This document shows, piece after piece, positions 1-8,791 of a stretch of 64,000 bases of DNA. Every line of letters starts with the position of its first letter. The first letter of the stretch is position 1. A program made the position numbers and the translations under genes. The stretch spans positions 124,001-188,000 of the forward strand of contig NZ_CP014797.1 in NCBI RefSeq assembly GCF_001969385.1, written 5' to 3'. Source of the DNA: Salipiger profundus. Lineage in GTDB: Bacteria > Pseudomonadota > Alphaproteobacteria > Rhodobacterales > Rhodobacteraceae. Under the pieces are notes generated by a model. It saw nothing but the letters and a program-made list of their open reading frames with translations, was not told the origin of the DNA and made no database searches.

Positions 1-292
1 CTCGGCGGGCTGAGAGGGGGGCGGGCAAGACATTGCATTGACGCCCCCGGCAGCATCCGACACCTCCCGACGCTTGAGGGAGCCGCGCGGCGTCGGGCCG
101 CGGACTGGCGAACGGCGCTCGGAATCCCTCGATTTATCCCTGCCAGGTCCGGAAACCCTCGAAGCTGAGCGCCAAGCCCGCCCAAATCGCCGGTCCGGGG
201 GGCGGCCCGGCGATGCGCGGCGGCCTTCGGCCTTTGTTCCGCGCTGCCGCGTCGTGACACGATCCGCGCTGGCGCGTGTTATCATGAACAAG
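1..292. other. left-edge stretch with no supported gene
   Basis: This stretch precedes the terminator at 293-324. An open frame crosses it on the plus strand and continues into the antisense of the cytochrome gene, but its product is arginine-rich with no recognisable domain, so I treat it as a by-product of high GC. No RNA gene or repeat is visible. It may be the downstream region of a gene that lies outside the window. Confidence 0.5.
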
Positions 293-324
293 AACCGCCC
301 CCGCAAAGAGTTGCGGGGGCGGTT
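293..324 (-). terminator. intrinsic terminator after the cytochrome gene
   Basis: AACCGCCCCCGCAA (293-306) pairs perfectly with TTGCGGGGGCGGTT (311-324) around an AGAG loop, giving a 14-bp stem. It lies about 57 bp beyond the cytochrome stop on the minus strand. The minus-strand T tract is short and interrupted. The stem could also end transcription arriving on the plus strand. Confidence 0.75.
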
Positions 325-380
325 TCGCATATCAGGCTCGGGCAGGGCGCTCTGCCTGGAAGCAGCTGCCCGTCACCCGC

Positions 381-980
381 TCAGGACGCGGGGCAGGCCG
401 AGCCGGTGTCGATCCAGGCCTTGGTCAGCTCGCCGAAGATCTCCTGCGAGCCCGGCGCCGGTTCGCGGCCCTCGCCGGGGTGCCAGCCCCAGCCGACCAG
501 CCCGTCCTCGGCGTTGTGCTCGTGCAGCTCCGCCATGCTGCGGCCGCCGTTGCGCTCGGGGTCCTTGAGCTGGGCGCAGATCTCGGCGGCGCTCTTGCCG
601 ATCCAGCCGGTCTCGAGCGGTGCGAGCTGCCATGGCTCGTGGCCCGGGATCGAGCCCTCCTTGGTGGTGAACTCGACGTTCTCGGTGCCGTGGCAGGTGG
701 TGCAGCGCATCCCCGGCGCGCCGAAGTCATTGGCGCCCCGGACCACCGGCGGCTCGTGCATCTGCATCTCCATGCCCTGCCGGGGGCTGTTGTCGACCGG
801 GTGGCAGTTCAGACAGCGCGGGTGCTGGATCACCTTCAGCATCTCGTCGAAATAGGCGACCGAACGCTCGGACTCGGCCTCGATGCCCTCGAACTCGTCG
901 ACGGTGCGCAGACCGTTCACGGTGTCGGCAAGGGCCGGGGCCGCGACGAGCATCGCGGCCAGGATAAGGGTCTTGCGCAT
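381..980 (-). CDS. periplasmic di-heme cytochrome c, partner of an IorAB-type oxidoreductase
   Basis: The 199-residue product opens with a Sec signal peptide (a lysine/arginine start, a hydrophobic stretch, cleavage near ALADT). It carries two c-type heme sites, CLNCH at residues 56-60 and CTTCH at 93-97. Outside these there is no domain I can name. It is the last gene of a three-gene unit and starts 3 bp after the stop of the molybdopterin subunit. Small cytochromes in this position commonly accept electrons from periplasmic isoquinoline/aldehyde-type oxidoreductases, so I infer that this one passes electrons from the enzyme to the respiratory chain. The heme sites are certain. The partner role rests on context. 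Confidence 0.88.
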   Translation of the reverse strand: MRKTLILAAMLVAAPALADTVNGLRTVDEFEGIEAESERSVAYFDEMLKVIQHPRCLNCHPVDNSPRQGMEMQMHEPPVVRGANDFGAPGMRCTTCHGTENVEFTTKEGSIPGHEPWQLAPLETGWIGKSAAEICAQLKDPERNGGRSMAELHEHNAEDGLVGWGWHPGEGREPAPGSQEIFGELTKAWIDTGSACPAS

Positions 981-983
981 GGA

Positions 984-3155
984 TCAGGCCTCCGCGGACT
1001 TGGAGAAGGGAAGGGTGGTCACCGATTTGCCGGTGAGCGCGCGCCAGGCGTTGGCGACGGCCGGGCCGATGGGCGGCAGCCCCGGCTCGCCCACGCCGGT
1101 GGGGTCGGCGTCCGAGGCGATGATCTCGACCGTCACCTCGGGCATCTCGTGGATGCGCAGCATCCGGTAGCTGTCGAAGTTCGACTGCTGCACGGTGCCG
1201 CCCTCGCCAAGCGTGATCTCGTCGAAGAGCACGGTGCCGAGGCCGAAGCCCACGCCACCCTCCATCTGCGCGCGGATCACGTTGGGGTTGACCGCGACGC
1301 CGCAGTCGACCGCGCACCAGACCCGGTGCACCTTGGGCATGCCACCTTCGTCCGACACCTCGGCGATCTGCGCCACGTAGGTCTCGAAGCTCTCGTGGAC
1401 GGCGACGCCATAGGCCTTGTCGCCCTTGACCCTGGTGCCGTCCCAGCCGGCCATTTCGGCCACCTTCTCGAGCACCCCGCGATCACGGCCCCTGTCGGAC
1501 TTCAGCAGGTCGAGCCGGCCCTGCACCGGGTCCTTGCCCTGCGCCTCCAGCACCATGTCGAGGAACACCTCGGTGGCATAGCCGGTGTGGGTGTGGCCGA
1601 CCGAGCGCCACCACAGCACGGTGACCGGGCTTTCCTGCTGCACCCAGCCGACGCGGGCGTTGGCCAGGTCGTAAGGCATCTTGGTCGAGCCCTCGTAGGA
1701 GGTCGGGTCCATGCCGTCCTGCATCATCTGCGCCATCGGGCCGCCCGCCATGATCGACTGGTTCACGATCACGTCTTCCCAGCCGAGCAGATTGCCGTCG
1801 CCGTCGATGCCGGCGCGCATCCTGTGGATGGTGAGCGGGCGGTAGTAGCCGCCGTGCAGGTCGTCTTCACGGGTCCAGAGCAGCTTGTAGGTGCCGGGGC
1901 CGCCGGCCTTGGCGACCTCGCCCAGCTCCGAGGCAAAATGCGCGGTGTCCTGCGCGCGCCGGCCGAAGCTGCCACCGGCGAGCATCACGTTGACCGCGAC
2001 CGCCCCGGCGTCGAGCCCCAGCGCCTTGGCGATGGCCGGCTTGTCGAGCGCCGGAAACTGCGAGCCCATCCAGGCCTCGGCCCCGTCCTCGCGAACCTCG
2101 ATCACGCCGTCGAGCGGCTCCATCGGCGCATGGGCGAGATAGGGAAAGCGGAACTCTGCCTCGATGACCTGCGCCGCGCCCTCGATGTCGGCGGCGCCGT
2201 TGCCGAGCATCTCGGCATCCTGTCCGCCGTCCTCGGCGGCCTTGGCGAAATCGGCGTAGATCTGGTCGGAAGAGCGGGTCTCGGCGCCGCTTTCGTCCCA
2301 TTCGATCTTGAGCGCGTTGCGACCGCTGATCGCGGCAAAGGTGCTGTCGGCGTAGACCGCCACACCCTGCGGGATCTGCCTCACCGCCCGCACGCCCGTG
2401 ACGTTCATCGCGTCGGCGTCATCGAAGGAGGCAACCGTCGCGCCCAGCTTGCGCGGGCGGGCGACCACCACGGTCTGCATGCCCTCGCGGTAGACGTCGA
2501 GGCTGAAGGTCGCCGTGCCGTTGGTCTTGGCTCGGGTGTCGAGCTTGGGCAGGTCGGTGCCGATCAGGGTGAACTGGTCGGCGGACTTCACCTGCGGGTC
2601 CTCGGGCGGGGTCATGCCGGCGGCCTTCTGGGCCAGCGCTCCGAAGCCCGACGACTTGCCGGAGCCGTGCGAGATCCTGCCCTTCTCGACGGTGATCTCC
2701 CCGGCGGGCACGCCCCATTCCTCGGCGGCGGCGGCGACGAGCATCGCCCGCGCGGCGGCGCCGGCCTTGCGCATCTGCATGTAGCTGTTGGCCATGGCGG
2801 TCGAGCCGCCGGTGCCCTGCATCCCGAAGGCGAGGTTCTTGTAGAGCTCGTTGTTGGCCGGCGCGCTCTCGGCCCGCATCTGCGACCAGTCGGCGTCCAT
2901 TTCCTCGGCCACCAGCGTCGACAGGCCGGTGTAGGGGCCCTGTCCGAACTCGATGTGCTTGATGATGACCGTCACCGTGTCGTCGGGGGCGACGCGGACA
3001 AAGGCGTTGGGGGCGAAGCCGGCATCATCGGTGGCCCCCGATTCCAGCGCGGCGGCGGCACCCGACTGCGCCCGTGCGGCGAGCGGGAGCGACATGCCGA
3101 TGACGAGCCCCGCCGACGAGGCGAGGAAGTTGCGGCGCGATAGCTGCTTGGTCAT
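984..3155 (-). CDS. molybdopterin-binding subunit of an IorB-type xanthine dehydrogenase family oxidoreductase
   Basis: The 723-residue protein starts with a twin-arginine signal ([11 protein letters not shown], then a hydrophobic stretch ending LAARA). It would therefore be exported folded with its cofactor. The body shows family features of isoquinoline 1-oxidoreductase beta-like subunits: FGQGPYTGL, a glycine-rich [10 protein letters not shown] stretch, and [13 protein letters not shown] near the C-terminus, where Glu690 corresponds to the catalytic glutamate. It is slightly shorter than classical IorB. It lies between the 2Fe-2S subunit upstream and a di-heme cytochrome downstream, with 3-bp gaps. 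Known relatives hydroxylate N-heterocycles or oxidise aldehydes; the sequence does not tell which substrate is used here. Confidence 0.92.
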   Translation of the reverse strand: MTKQLSRRNFLASSAGLVIGMSLPLAARAQSGAAAALESGATDDAGFAPNAFVRVAPDDTVTVIIKHIEFGQGPYTGLSTLVAEEMDADWSQMRAESAPANNELYKNLAFGMQGTGGSTAMANSYMQMRKAGAAARAMLVAAAAEEWGVPAGEITVEKGRISHGSGKSSGFGALAQKAAGMTPPEDPQVKSADQFTLIGTDLPKLDTRAKTNGTATFSLDVYREGMQTVVVARPRKLGATVASFDDADAMNVTGVRAVRQIPQGVAVYADSTFAAISGRNALKIEWDESGAETRSSDQIYADFAKAAEDGGQDAEMLGNGAADIEGAAQVIEAEFRFPYLAHAPMEPLDGVIEVREDGAEAWMGSQFPALDKPAIAKALGLDAGAVAVNVMLAGGSFGRRAQDTAHFASELGEVAKAGGPGTYKLLWTREDDLHGGYYRPLTIHRMRAGIDGDGNLLGWEDVIVNQSIMAGGPMAQMMQDGMDPTSYEGSTKMPYDLANARVGWVQQESPVTVLWWRSVGHTHTGYATEVFLDMVLEAQGKDPVQGRLDLLKSDRGRDRGVLEKVAEMAGWDGTRVKGDKAYGVAVHESFETYVAQIAEVSDEGGMPKVHRVWCAVDCGVAVNPNVIRAQMEGGVGFGLGTVLFDEITLGEGGTVQQSNFDSYRMLRIHEMPEVTVEIIASDADPTGVGEPGLPPIGPAVANAWRALTGKSVTTLPFSKSAEA

Positions 3156-3158
3156 GGC

Positions 3159-3617
3159 TCAGCCCTCCAGCTTGTCGGCGGCGTCGTGGATCGCCTGGCG
3201 GATGCGGACGTAGGTGGCGCAGCGGCAGACGTTGCCCGCCATGGCGTTGTCGATGTCCTCGTCGCTGGGTTTCGGAACCTCGCGCAGAAGCGCCGCGGCG
3301 CTCATCACCTGGCCCGACTGGCACCAGCCGCACTGCGGCACGTCGAGACCTTCCCAGGCCTCCTGAACGGCCTTGGCCTCGGGGCCGTCGACGCCCTCGA
3401 TGGTGGTGACGTAGGACCCCTCGACCGTCGAGATCGGGGTCACGCAGGACCGGCGGGTCATGCCGTTCATCATCACGGTGCAGGCGCCGCATTGCGCGAC
3501 CCCGCAGCCGAACTTGGTTCCGGTCATCCGCAATTCGTCGCGCAGGACCCAGAGCAGCGGCGTGTCGTCGGGCACGTCGACCGACACCTGCTTCCCGTTG
3601 AGTTCGAAAGAGACCAT
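3159..3617 (-). CDS. (2Fe-2S) subunit of an IorA-type oxidoreductase
   Basis: This 152-residue protein has the two-cluster layout of the small subunit in the xanthine dehydrogenase family. The plant-type cluster is held by Cys38, Cys43, Cys46 and Cys58. The alpha-helical-domain cluster is held by Cys96, Cys99, Cys131 and Cys133 in CGWCQSG and CRCATY. There is no signal peptide, as expected for a subunit carried through the Tat system with its partner. It is the first gene of the unit. The ATG follows a GGGAGGAA-like ribosome site. No FAD subunit is encoded nearby, which fits the IorAB type, where electrons leave through a cytochrome. Confidence 0.93.
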   Translation of the reverse strand: MVSFELNGKQVSVDVPDDTPLLWVLRDELRMTGTKFGCGVAQCGACTVMMNGMTRRSCVTPISTVEGSYVTTIEGVDGPEAKAVQEAWEGLDVPQCGWCQSGQVMSAAALLREVPKPSDEDIDNAMAGNVCRCATYVRIRQAIHDAADKLEG

Positions 3618-3749
3618 GCGTTCCTCCCTGGCTGCGATGGCTTGGTGGGCTGTTTTGTCGCAGAGCTAGCGCCGCACGGTCGCTTGTCCATGCGGGCGAC
3701 TCACACAGGCCGCCTTCCGGAACCTCACCGAAGGGGGGAGGGGAGGCGC

Positions 3750-4394
3750 TCAGCCACTCAACTGGATGTAGAAGCCGAGTGCGCTCACGGCGACGACAAG
3801 CACATGCGCGATGCCTACCACGACGCCGTCGCGTGCGAGGATGCCGAGGGCGTAGAGCGCGACCGGAAGCCCCATCAGCGGCGTTGCCACCGGGATCGCG
3901 CCGAGCACGACGAGCGAGCCGCCCGAGATCATCAGGATGACCGCGACCACCGACAGCGACACCGATCCCTGTGCCAGCCATTCCGCGCGCATCCGCATGT
4001 GCCGGTGGACCCTCTCCGAGTGCGGCCTGATCCATTCCGCGAGCTTTCGGATGTGCTCGGCGGTGAACTCGCGCTTGGCGAACATCTTCGGCAGCCAGAT
4101 GCCGCTGCGTCCGCGCAGCATCTGCAGGCCGATGATCGCCACGATCAGACCGAGCGCGCCACCGATGCCCGGGATCATGCCGGTCGGCAGCACCATGAGC
4201 AGCGCGCAGACCATGAGCAGCGGGGAATGCCCCTGCGCGCCGATGGTGCGGACGAGTTCCCCGAGGCTGATGCACTCGCGCTCTTCGGCAAGCTCGTAGA
4301 GCCGGTCGACCATGGCCGGGATGGCGCCGGGGCCGCGAGTCGGACGCGCGTCGCGGTTGCCCGATCTGCCTGCGGATGCGTCCTGCGCCGTCAT
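3750..4394 (-). CDS. ExoD-family membrane protein
   Basis: The 214-residue product matches exopolysaccharide synthesis ExoD proteins. It has a soluble N-terminus with ISLGELVRTIGAQGHSPLL, a hydrophobic pair around ALLMVLPTGMIPGIGGALGLIVAIIGLQML, an amphipathic middle, and two further membrane segments at the C-terminus. The start is the ATG that overlaps the stop of the upstream BrkB-like gene as ATGA, so the two are probably co-translated. ExoD was first linked to exopolysaccharide production and alkaline tolerance in rhizobia, but its biochemical activity is not known. A longer upstream reading of this frame runs antisense to the YihY-like gene and is not supported. Confidence 0.85.
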   Translation of the reverse strand: MTAQDASAGRSGNRDARPTRGPGAIPAMVDRLYELAEERECISLGELVRTIGAQGHSPLLMVCALLMVLPTGMIPGIGGALGLIVAIIGLQMLRGRSGIWLPKMFAKREFTAEHIRKLAEWIRPHSERVHRHMRMRAEWLAQGSVSLSVVAVILMISGGSLVVLGAIPVATPLMGLPVALYALGILARDGVVVGIAHVLVVAVSALGFYIQLSG

Positions 4395-5287
4395 TTTTCC
4401 TCGCTCCCTTTGCTGGTGTCCGCGTCGGTGCGCTCTTCGAGAGCCGCGTTGATCTTGCCCCCGAGCAGCACCACGAAGGCCGAGATCCAGAGCCAGAACA
4501 GCAGGATCACCACCCCGGCGAGCGAGCCGAAGGTCTCCTGGTAGCTGCCGAAGTTCTCGGCATAGACCGAGAAGCCGATGGAGGCTGCGAGCCAGAGCAG
4601 GCAGGCGATGGCCGCGCCCGGCGTCACCCAGCGCCAGCGCGGCGCGCGGCGGTCGGGGCCGTAGTGGTAGATCACGCCGATCGCCACCACGGTGGACCCC
4701 AGCAGGACGACCCAGCGCAGCACCCAGACCACGCTTTCGACCGTCTCTCCGAGCTGCATCACCGCGAGCAGCCCGGGCAGGACAAGCACCGCTGCCAGTG
4801 CCACCACGACGCCGACGATGAGCAGCAGGGTCATCACGATGGTGATCAGCTTGAGCTTGATGAAGCCGCGCGTCTCGCGCCGCTCGTAGGCGACGTTGAG
4901 TCCCTGGATCAGGTTGCCGACCCCGGTCGAGGCGGAATAGAGCGCGAGCAGGATACCGAGGATCGCGGCAAGCCCGAGCCCGCCCTGGTCGCTTCCCGCC
5001 ACGCTCTTGGCCTGGTCGATCAGGATTTCGGCCGCGCGCTGCGGCAGAACCGCCGAGATCTGCTGGATCTGGTCGGTCACGTCGCCGGGCGACAGCACCA
5101 TGCCGGCGATCGCCATCAGGGCGGTGATCGCGGGAAAGATCGCGAGCAGTCCGAAGAAGGCGACCCCCGCGGCGATGAGGCTGAGCCGATCCTCGGTCAC
5201 GCCATCCTTGACACGCAGCGCCGCGGCCTTCCAGTCGCCGCGGTGCAACTCGGACGGGCGGTCGGCCCAGGAGGTTTCGCCTGTCAT
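4391..5287 (-). CDS. YihY/virulence factor BrkB family membrane protein
   Basis: This is a 298-residue inner-membrane protein with about six hydrophobic segments. It contains the family pattern GDWKAAALRVKDGVTEDRLSL followed by AAGVAFFGLLAIFPAITAL, and VILLFWLWISAFVVLLGGKINAALE near the end. I chose the ATG at 5287 because it follows an AAAGGGA ribosome site; a start 21 codons upstream has no such site. Function in the family is unsettled, despite the historic 'ribonuclease BN' label for YihY. It is co-transcribed and overlaps by 4 bp with the ExoD-like gene. Confidence 0.85.
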   Translation of the reverse strand: MTGETSWADRPSELHRGDWKAAALRVKDGVTEDRLSLIAAGVAFFGLLAIFPAITALMAIAGMVLSPGDVTDQIQQISAVLPQRAAEILIDQAKSVAGSDQGGLGLAAILGILLALYSASTGVGNLIQGLNVAYERRETRGFIKLKLITIVMTLLLIVGVVVALAAVLVLPGLLAVMQLGETVESVVWVLRWVVLLGSTVVAIGVIYHYGPDRRAPRWRWVTPGAAIACLLWLAASIGFSVYAENFGSYQETFGSLAGVVILLFWLWISAFVVLLGGKINAALEERTDADTSKGSEEK

Positions 5288-5459
5288 CGTGATATCCCTT
5301 TTCGTGACGTTCGCGCACCGCCGGCTGAAACCGGGGTAAAGGTCAAACACCGATGCGCGGCCGGGGTTCCCGACAGGCCCCGCGCTGCCCGCTCAGAGGT
5401 CGTGTCGCCCACGCACTGACGGGGGAGCGCGGAGGTGGGCAGCGCTCGCCGGGAGAGCC

Positions 5460-6992
5460 TTAACCCGCCCGCCGCGCACCCGGGGTGCGGCAGGCGTCGG
5501 ACATCAGCACCGTCTCGCCGGTACGGATCTCGAAGGTGAGGTCGTCGAAGTCGAATACCGCCTCGATCGTTGAAACCTCTGTGTGCGCGGTCAGCTGCAG
5601 GCGCCGGCCCTCCTGCCTGTGGGTCAGCTCGCGCGGGCTGGCGAGCCCGTGGTCGCGGCGGATGCGCAGCGCGGCGCGGTAGCGGGCGAGCGTGCTCGTC
5701 TCCGAGCCCTCCTGCGCGCGGACCGAGATGCCCTCGAGCCAGCGCATCGGTAGCCAGGGCGTGCCACGGGTGAAGCCGAAGGTCTCGGGCGTCTCGTCCC
5801 ACGGGATCGGCACGCGGGCGCCGCTGCGGCCCGGGCCGTCGGGCCAGAAGGCCCGGTCGAAGGGATCTTCCGACTCCGCCCGGCGCACGTCGGGCTGCGG
5901 CAGGCCCAGCTCTTCGCCCTGGTAGATCATCACGCTGCCCGGCAGCACCGCCAGAAGCGCGGCGAGGAAGGCGGGCGCGCCGGGGTGGTCGTCCCAGAGC
6001 CGGGTCGTGGCGCGGGCCTGGTCGTGGCTCGAGAACCACCACGGCAGGCGCCACGTGCCGTTTGTCTTGTCGAGCATGGCGCTCCACAGTCTGGGCGAGG
6101 TGCCACAGCGCACGGTGTCGGTGGTGTAGCAGGCATCGAGCCGCCCCGGACCGGTGTAGCCCTGCGAAATCTCGACCGAGGCGAGGCCGAAGTTGTTCTC
6201 GCCGATCAGGAACATTTCGTCGCCGGCCCATTCCCGGATCAGCGTCATGCGATCGCGGCCTTCGCCCTCCTGCATGTCGCGCCGGTGGCGCTGGCGGTTG
6301 TAGGGCGAATGCGGCAGCCCGTCGATGCGGGGCCGGTCCTCGGGCGCGGCGGCGGGATTGTCGCGCAGCTTCTCGTCGTGGAACCACGAGGTGACGGCGT
6401 CGAAACGGAAACCGTCGACGCCGCGCGCCTTCCAGAACGCCATGATCGCCTGTTGTTCGGCCATGACCTCGGGGTTGCGGTGGTTCACCGAGGGCTGCCC
6501 GCGGTGGTATTCGTGCAGGTAGTATTGCTGGCGCTGGTGCGCCCAGCTCCACGCCGGCGTGCCGAAGTAGCCGATCCAGTTGGTCGGCGGCGTGCCGTCC
6601 GGTTTCGGGTCGCGGAAGACGTAGCGCGCGGCGGCCTCCGTATCGCCGTCGAGCGCGGCGCGGAACCACGTGTGGTCGACGCTGGTGTGCTTGAACACCA
6701 TGTCGATCAGCACCGCGAGCCCGAGCTCGTGGGCGCGGGCGAGCAGCCTGTCGAAATCCTCGAGCGAGCCCAGGCGGGGATCGACGGCGCGGTGGTCGCG
6801 CACGTCGTAACCCCCGTCCACCCTTGGCGACGGGTAGAAGGGGGCGAGCCAGATCGCGTCGACGCCAAGGTCGCGCACGTGTTCGAGCTTCCCGGTGATC
6901 CCGTTCAGATCGCCCTCGCCCGACCCGGTGCTGTCGTGGAACGAGCGGGGGTAGATCTCGTAGATCGCCGGGTTCACCAGCCGGTCAGGCAC
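5460..6992 (-). CDS. GH13 alpha-glucosidase / oligo-1,6-glucosidase-type hydrolase
   Basis: The 510-residue cytoplasmic enzyme starts directly with the GH13 barrel (AIYEIYPRSFHDSTGSGEGDLNGI). The nucleophile is the Asp of GFRFDAV and the acid/base is the Glu of FLIGENN. The third catalytic Asp is in FSSHDQARA, where the usual NHD triad reads SHD. Region I is DMVFKHTS where most relatives have an N-H pair. It likely hydrolyses short alpha-glucosides in the cytosol. It overlaps the upstream SDR gene by 8 bp, so it shares that transcript. No sugar transporter adjoins, so the natural substrate is open. Confidence 0.88.
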   Translation of the reverse strand: MPDRLVNPAIYEIYPRSFHDSTGSGEGDLNGITGKLEHVRDLGVDAIWLAPFYPSPRVDGGYDVRDHRAVDPRLGSLEDFDRLLARAHELGLAVLIDMVFKHTSVDHTWFRAALDGDTEAAARYVFRDPKPDGTPPTNWIGYFGTPAWSWAHQRQQYYLHEYHRGQPSVNHRNPEVMAEQQAIMAFWKARGVDGFRFDAVTSWFHDEKLRDNPAAAPEDRPRIDGLPHSPYNRQRHRRDMQEGEGRDRMTLIREWAGDEMFLIGENNFGLASVEISQGYTGPGRLDACYTTDTVRCGTSPRLWSAMLDKTNGTWRLPWWFSSHDQARATTRLWDDHPGAPAFLAALLAVLPGSVMIYQGEELGLPQPDVRRAESEDPFDRAFWPDGPGRSGARVPIPWDETPETFGFTRGTPWLPMRWLEGISVRAQEGSETSTLARYRAALRIRRDHGLASPRELTHRQEGRRLQLTAHTEVSTIEAVFDFDDLTFEIRTGETVLMSDACRTPGARRAG

Positions 6993-7839
6993 CGACGATG
7001 GCCCCGCCGTTGGGATGCAGGCACTGGCCGGTGTAGTAGTTGCCGTCGGACGAGGCGAGGAACAGGTAGGCGGTTGCCACCTCCCACGGCTGGCCGGCGC
7101 GGCCCATCAACTGCTTCTGGCCGAAGTCCTCGACCTTCTCGGGGGGCATCGAGCCCGGGATGAAGGGCGTCCAGATCGGCCCCGGCGCCACCGCGTTGAC
7201 GCGGATGCCCCGCTCGGCCAGCGTCTGCGCCATCGACCGGGTGAAGGCCAGCGTGGCGCCGCGCGTGGTCGAATAGGTGATGAGCGAGTCGTTGCCCTTG
7301 TAGGCGTTGACCGAGGTGGTGTTGATGATGCTCGCGCCGTCGCCGAGATGCGGCAGCGCCGCCTGCGTCATGAACATCGGCCCGTAGATGTTGCTGGCGA
7401 TGATCCGGCGCAGCTTCTCCTCGGGGAAGTTGGCGAAATCCTCGTCGATCCACTGCTGGGCGGCGTTGTTCACAACGATGTCGAGCTGGCCGAAATGGCC
7501 CACGACGGTCGCTGCGACCTCCTCGCAATGCGCCTTGCCGCCGAGATCGCCGGGGATGAGCAGCGCTTCCGAGCCCTCGTCCTCCACGAGTTTCGCGGTC
7601 TCCTGCGCGTCGGTGTCCTCGTCGAGATAGGCGATGGCCACCTTCGCCCCTTCGCGGGCGAAGAGCACCGACACAGCGCGGCCGATGCCGCTGTCGCCGC
7701 CGGTGACCAGCGCGACCTTGCCCTTGAGCTTGCCGACGCCGGGGTGGCGCGGCGCATAGTCCGGGCGCGGGGTCATCTTGTGCTCGTCGGCGGGCATCTT
7801 GTCCTGCGCCTGGGCGGGAATCTTCGGTTGGTCGGTCAT
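6985..7839 (-). CDS. SDR family oxidoreductase (YghA-like) with Arg in place of the catalytic Lys
   Basis: The 284-residue protein has a charged N-terminal tail (about 35 residues) typical of YghA/glucose-ribitol dehydrogenase-like SDRs. The Rossmann motif TGGDSGIG follows at about 47-54, then NNAA at 124-127 and catalytic Ser176. The catalytic motif reads Y-S-T-T-R (Tyr189, Arg193), where nearly all SDRs have Lys. The bases (codon CGC) give Arg unambiguously. I chose the ATG at 7839 because it follows GAGGAG; the frame extends upstream without a better site. It starts 10 bp after the stop of the next SDR gene and overlaps the GH13 gene. Reduced or altered activity is possible, but arginine keeps the positive charge. 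Confidence 0.87.
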   Translation of the reverse strand: MTDQPKIPAQAQDKMPADEHKMTPRPDYAPRHPGVGKLKGKVALVTGGDSGIGRAVSVLFAREGAKVAIAYLDEDTDAQETAKLVEDEGSEALLIPGDLGGKAHCEEVAATVVGHFGQLDIVVNNAAQQWIDEDFANFPEEKLRRIIASNIYGPMFMTQAALPHLGDGASIINTTSVNAYKGNDSLITYSTTRGATLAFTRSMAQTLAERGIRVNAVAPGPIWTPFIPGSMPPEKVEDFGQKQLMGRAGQPWEVATAYLFLASSDGNYYTGQCLHPNGGAIVGA

Positions 7840-7849
7840 CTCGGCCTCC

Positions 7850-8647
7850 TCAGGTGTTGATTGCCGCAACCGCGCCGCCATCGACGCGCCATGCGGAGCC
7901 GTTGGTGAAGCTCGCCCGGTCCGAGCAGAGCAGGGTAACGGCGGCGGCGACCTCTTCGGGCTTGCCGCGCCGCTTGAGGGACAGGTAGGGGCGTTCCTCG
8001 TCGAGGAAGCCCTTGATCGCCTTTTCTTTCGACACGCCCTCGGCTTCGGCGCGCTTGTCCATCATGCCGTCGGTCATCGGGCTTTCGATGAAGGCGGGCA
8101 TCACCGAGTTCACCAGCACGCCCCTGGGCCCGTAGGGCAGCGACAGCGCCTTGGTGTAGCTCAGCAGCGCCGCCTTCGAGGCGTTGTAGACGGCCTCGTC
8201 GGGGTAGGGCTGCACGGCGTTCTCGGAGGTGACGAAGACCACCCGGCCCCAGCCCTGGTCGACCATGGCGGGCACAAGCGCCTGCGTCATGCGCACGCCG
8301 GACATGAAGTTGGTGTTCCAGCAGCTGAACCAGTCGTCGAATTTCATCTCGAGCGGATCGCCCTTGGCGCCGGTGATGCCGGCCATGTGCACGAGGATGT
8401 CGACGCCGCCATGGCCCGCGGCCTCGTCCGCCAGCGCCTGCACCTCGTCCTGCAGCGTGAGGTCTGCCGCGCGATGCCCGACCACCGCGTCACCGACGGA
8501 TTTCGCGGCATCGGCCAGCTTGTCGCCATCGGTATCGGTCAGGAAGAGCTTCACGCCCTCCTCGGCCAGTGCCTGTGCCGTGGCCATACCGAGCCCGCCG
8601 GTGGCCCCGCTGATGAGCGCGAGCCGCCCCTTGATCTTCATGTCCAT
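7850..8647 (-). CDS. SDR family oxidoreductase
   Basis: This is a 265-residue classical short-chain dehydrogenase. It shows the cofactor motif SGATGGLGMA, an Asp-rich second strand (LTDTDGDKL) that suggests NAD(H) preference, a catalytic Ser in VTSENAV, and an intact YNASK. The C-terminus has the family pattern GSAWRVDGG. It most resembles 3-oxoacyl-ACP reductase or hydroxybutyrate-dehydrogenase-like members; the substrate cannot be read from sequence. It is first in a minus-strand unit with the second SDR and GH13, and divergent from the hydrolase gene at 8792. The start is the ATG at 8647 (Met-Asp-Met-Lys), after a weak AAAGG site; a second ATG lies two codons inside. Confidence 0.87.
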   Translation of the reverse strand: MDMKIKGRLALISGATGGLGMATAQALAEEGVKLFLTDTDGDKLADAAKSVGDAVVGHRAADLTLQDEVQALADEAAGHGGVDILVHMAGITGAKGDPLEMKFDDWFSCWNTNFMSGVRMTQALVPAMVDQGWGRVVFVTSENAVQPYPDEAVYNASKAALLSYTKALSLPYGPRGVLVNSVMPAFIESPMTDGMMDKRAEAEGVSKEKAIKGFLDEERPYLSLKRRGKPEEVAAAVTLLCSDRASFTNGSAWRVDGGAVAAINT

Positions 8648-8791
8648 GGGAATGCCTTTCGATTTGCTTGCAGGAGAACGTGCGCTGACCCGGGTTGTTC
8701 CGGTGACGGGAGGGTATTCCGGCGGCCCGGCGGTTGACGTCTGCGTGAAGCGGCGCAGGTCGCGTCGGGACACCCACCAGAGGACACGGCG

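Noticed and set aside
480..3143. Very long plus-strand open frame antisense to the molybdopterin subunit
   Set aside because: The product is His/Arg/Ala/Gly-rich with no domain, and the opposite strand encodes a clear enzyme. It is a high-GC shadow.
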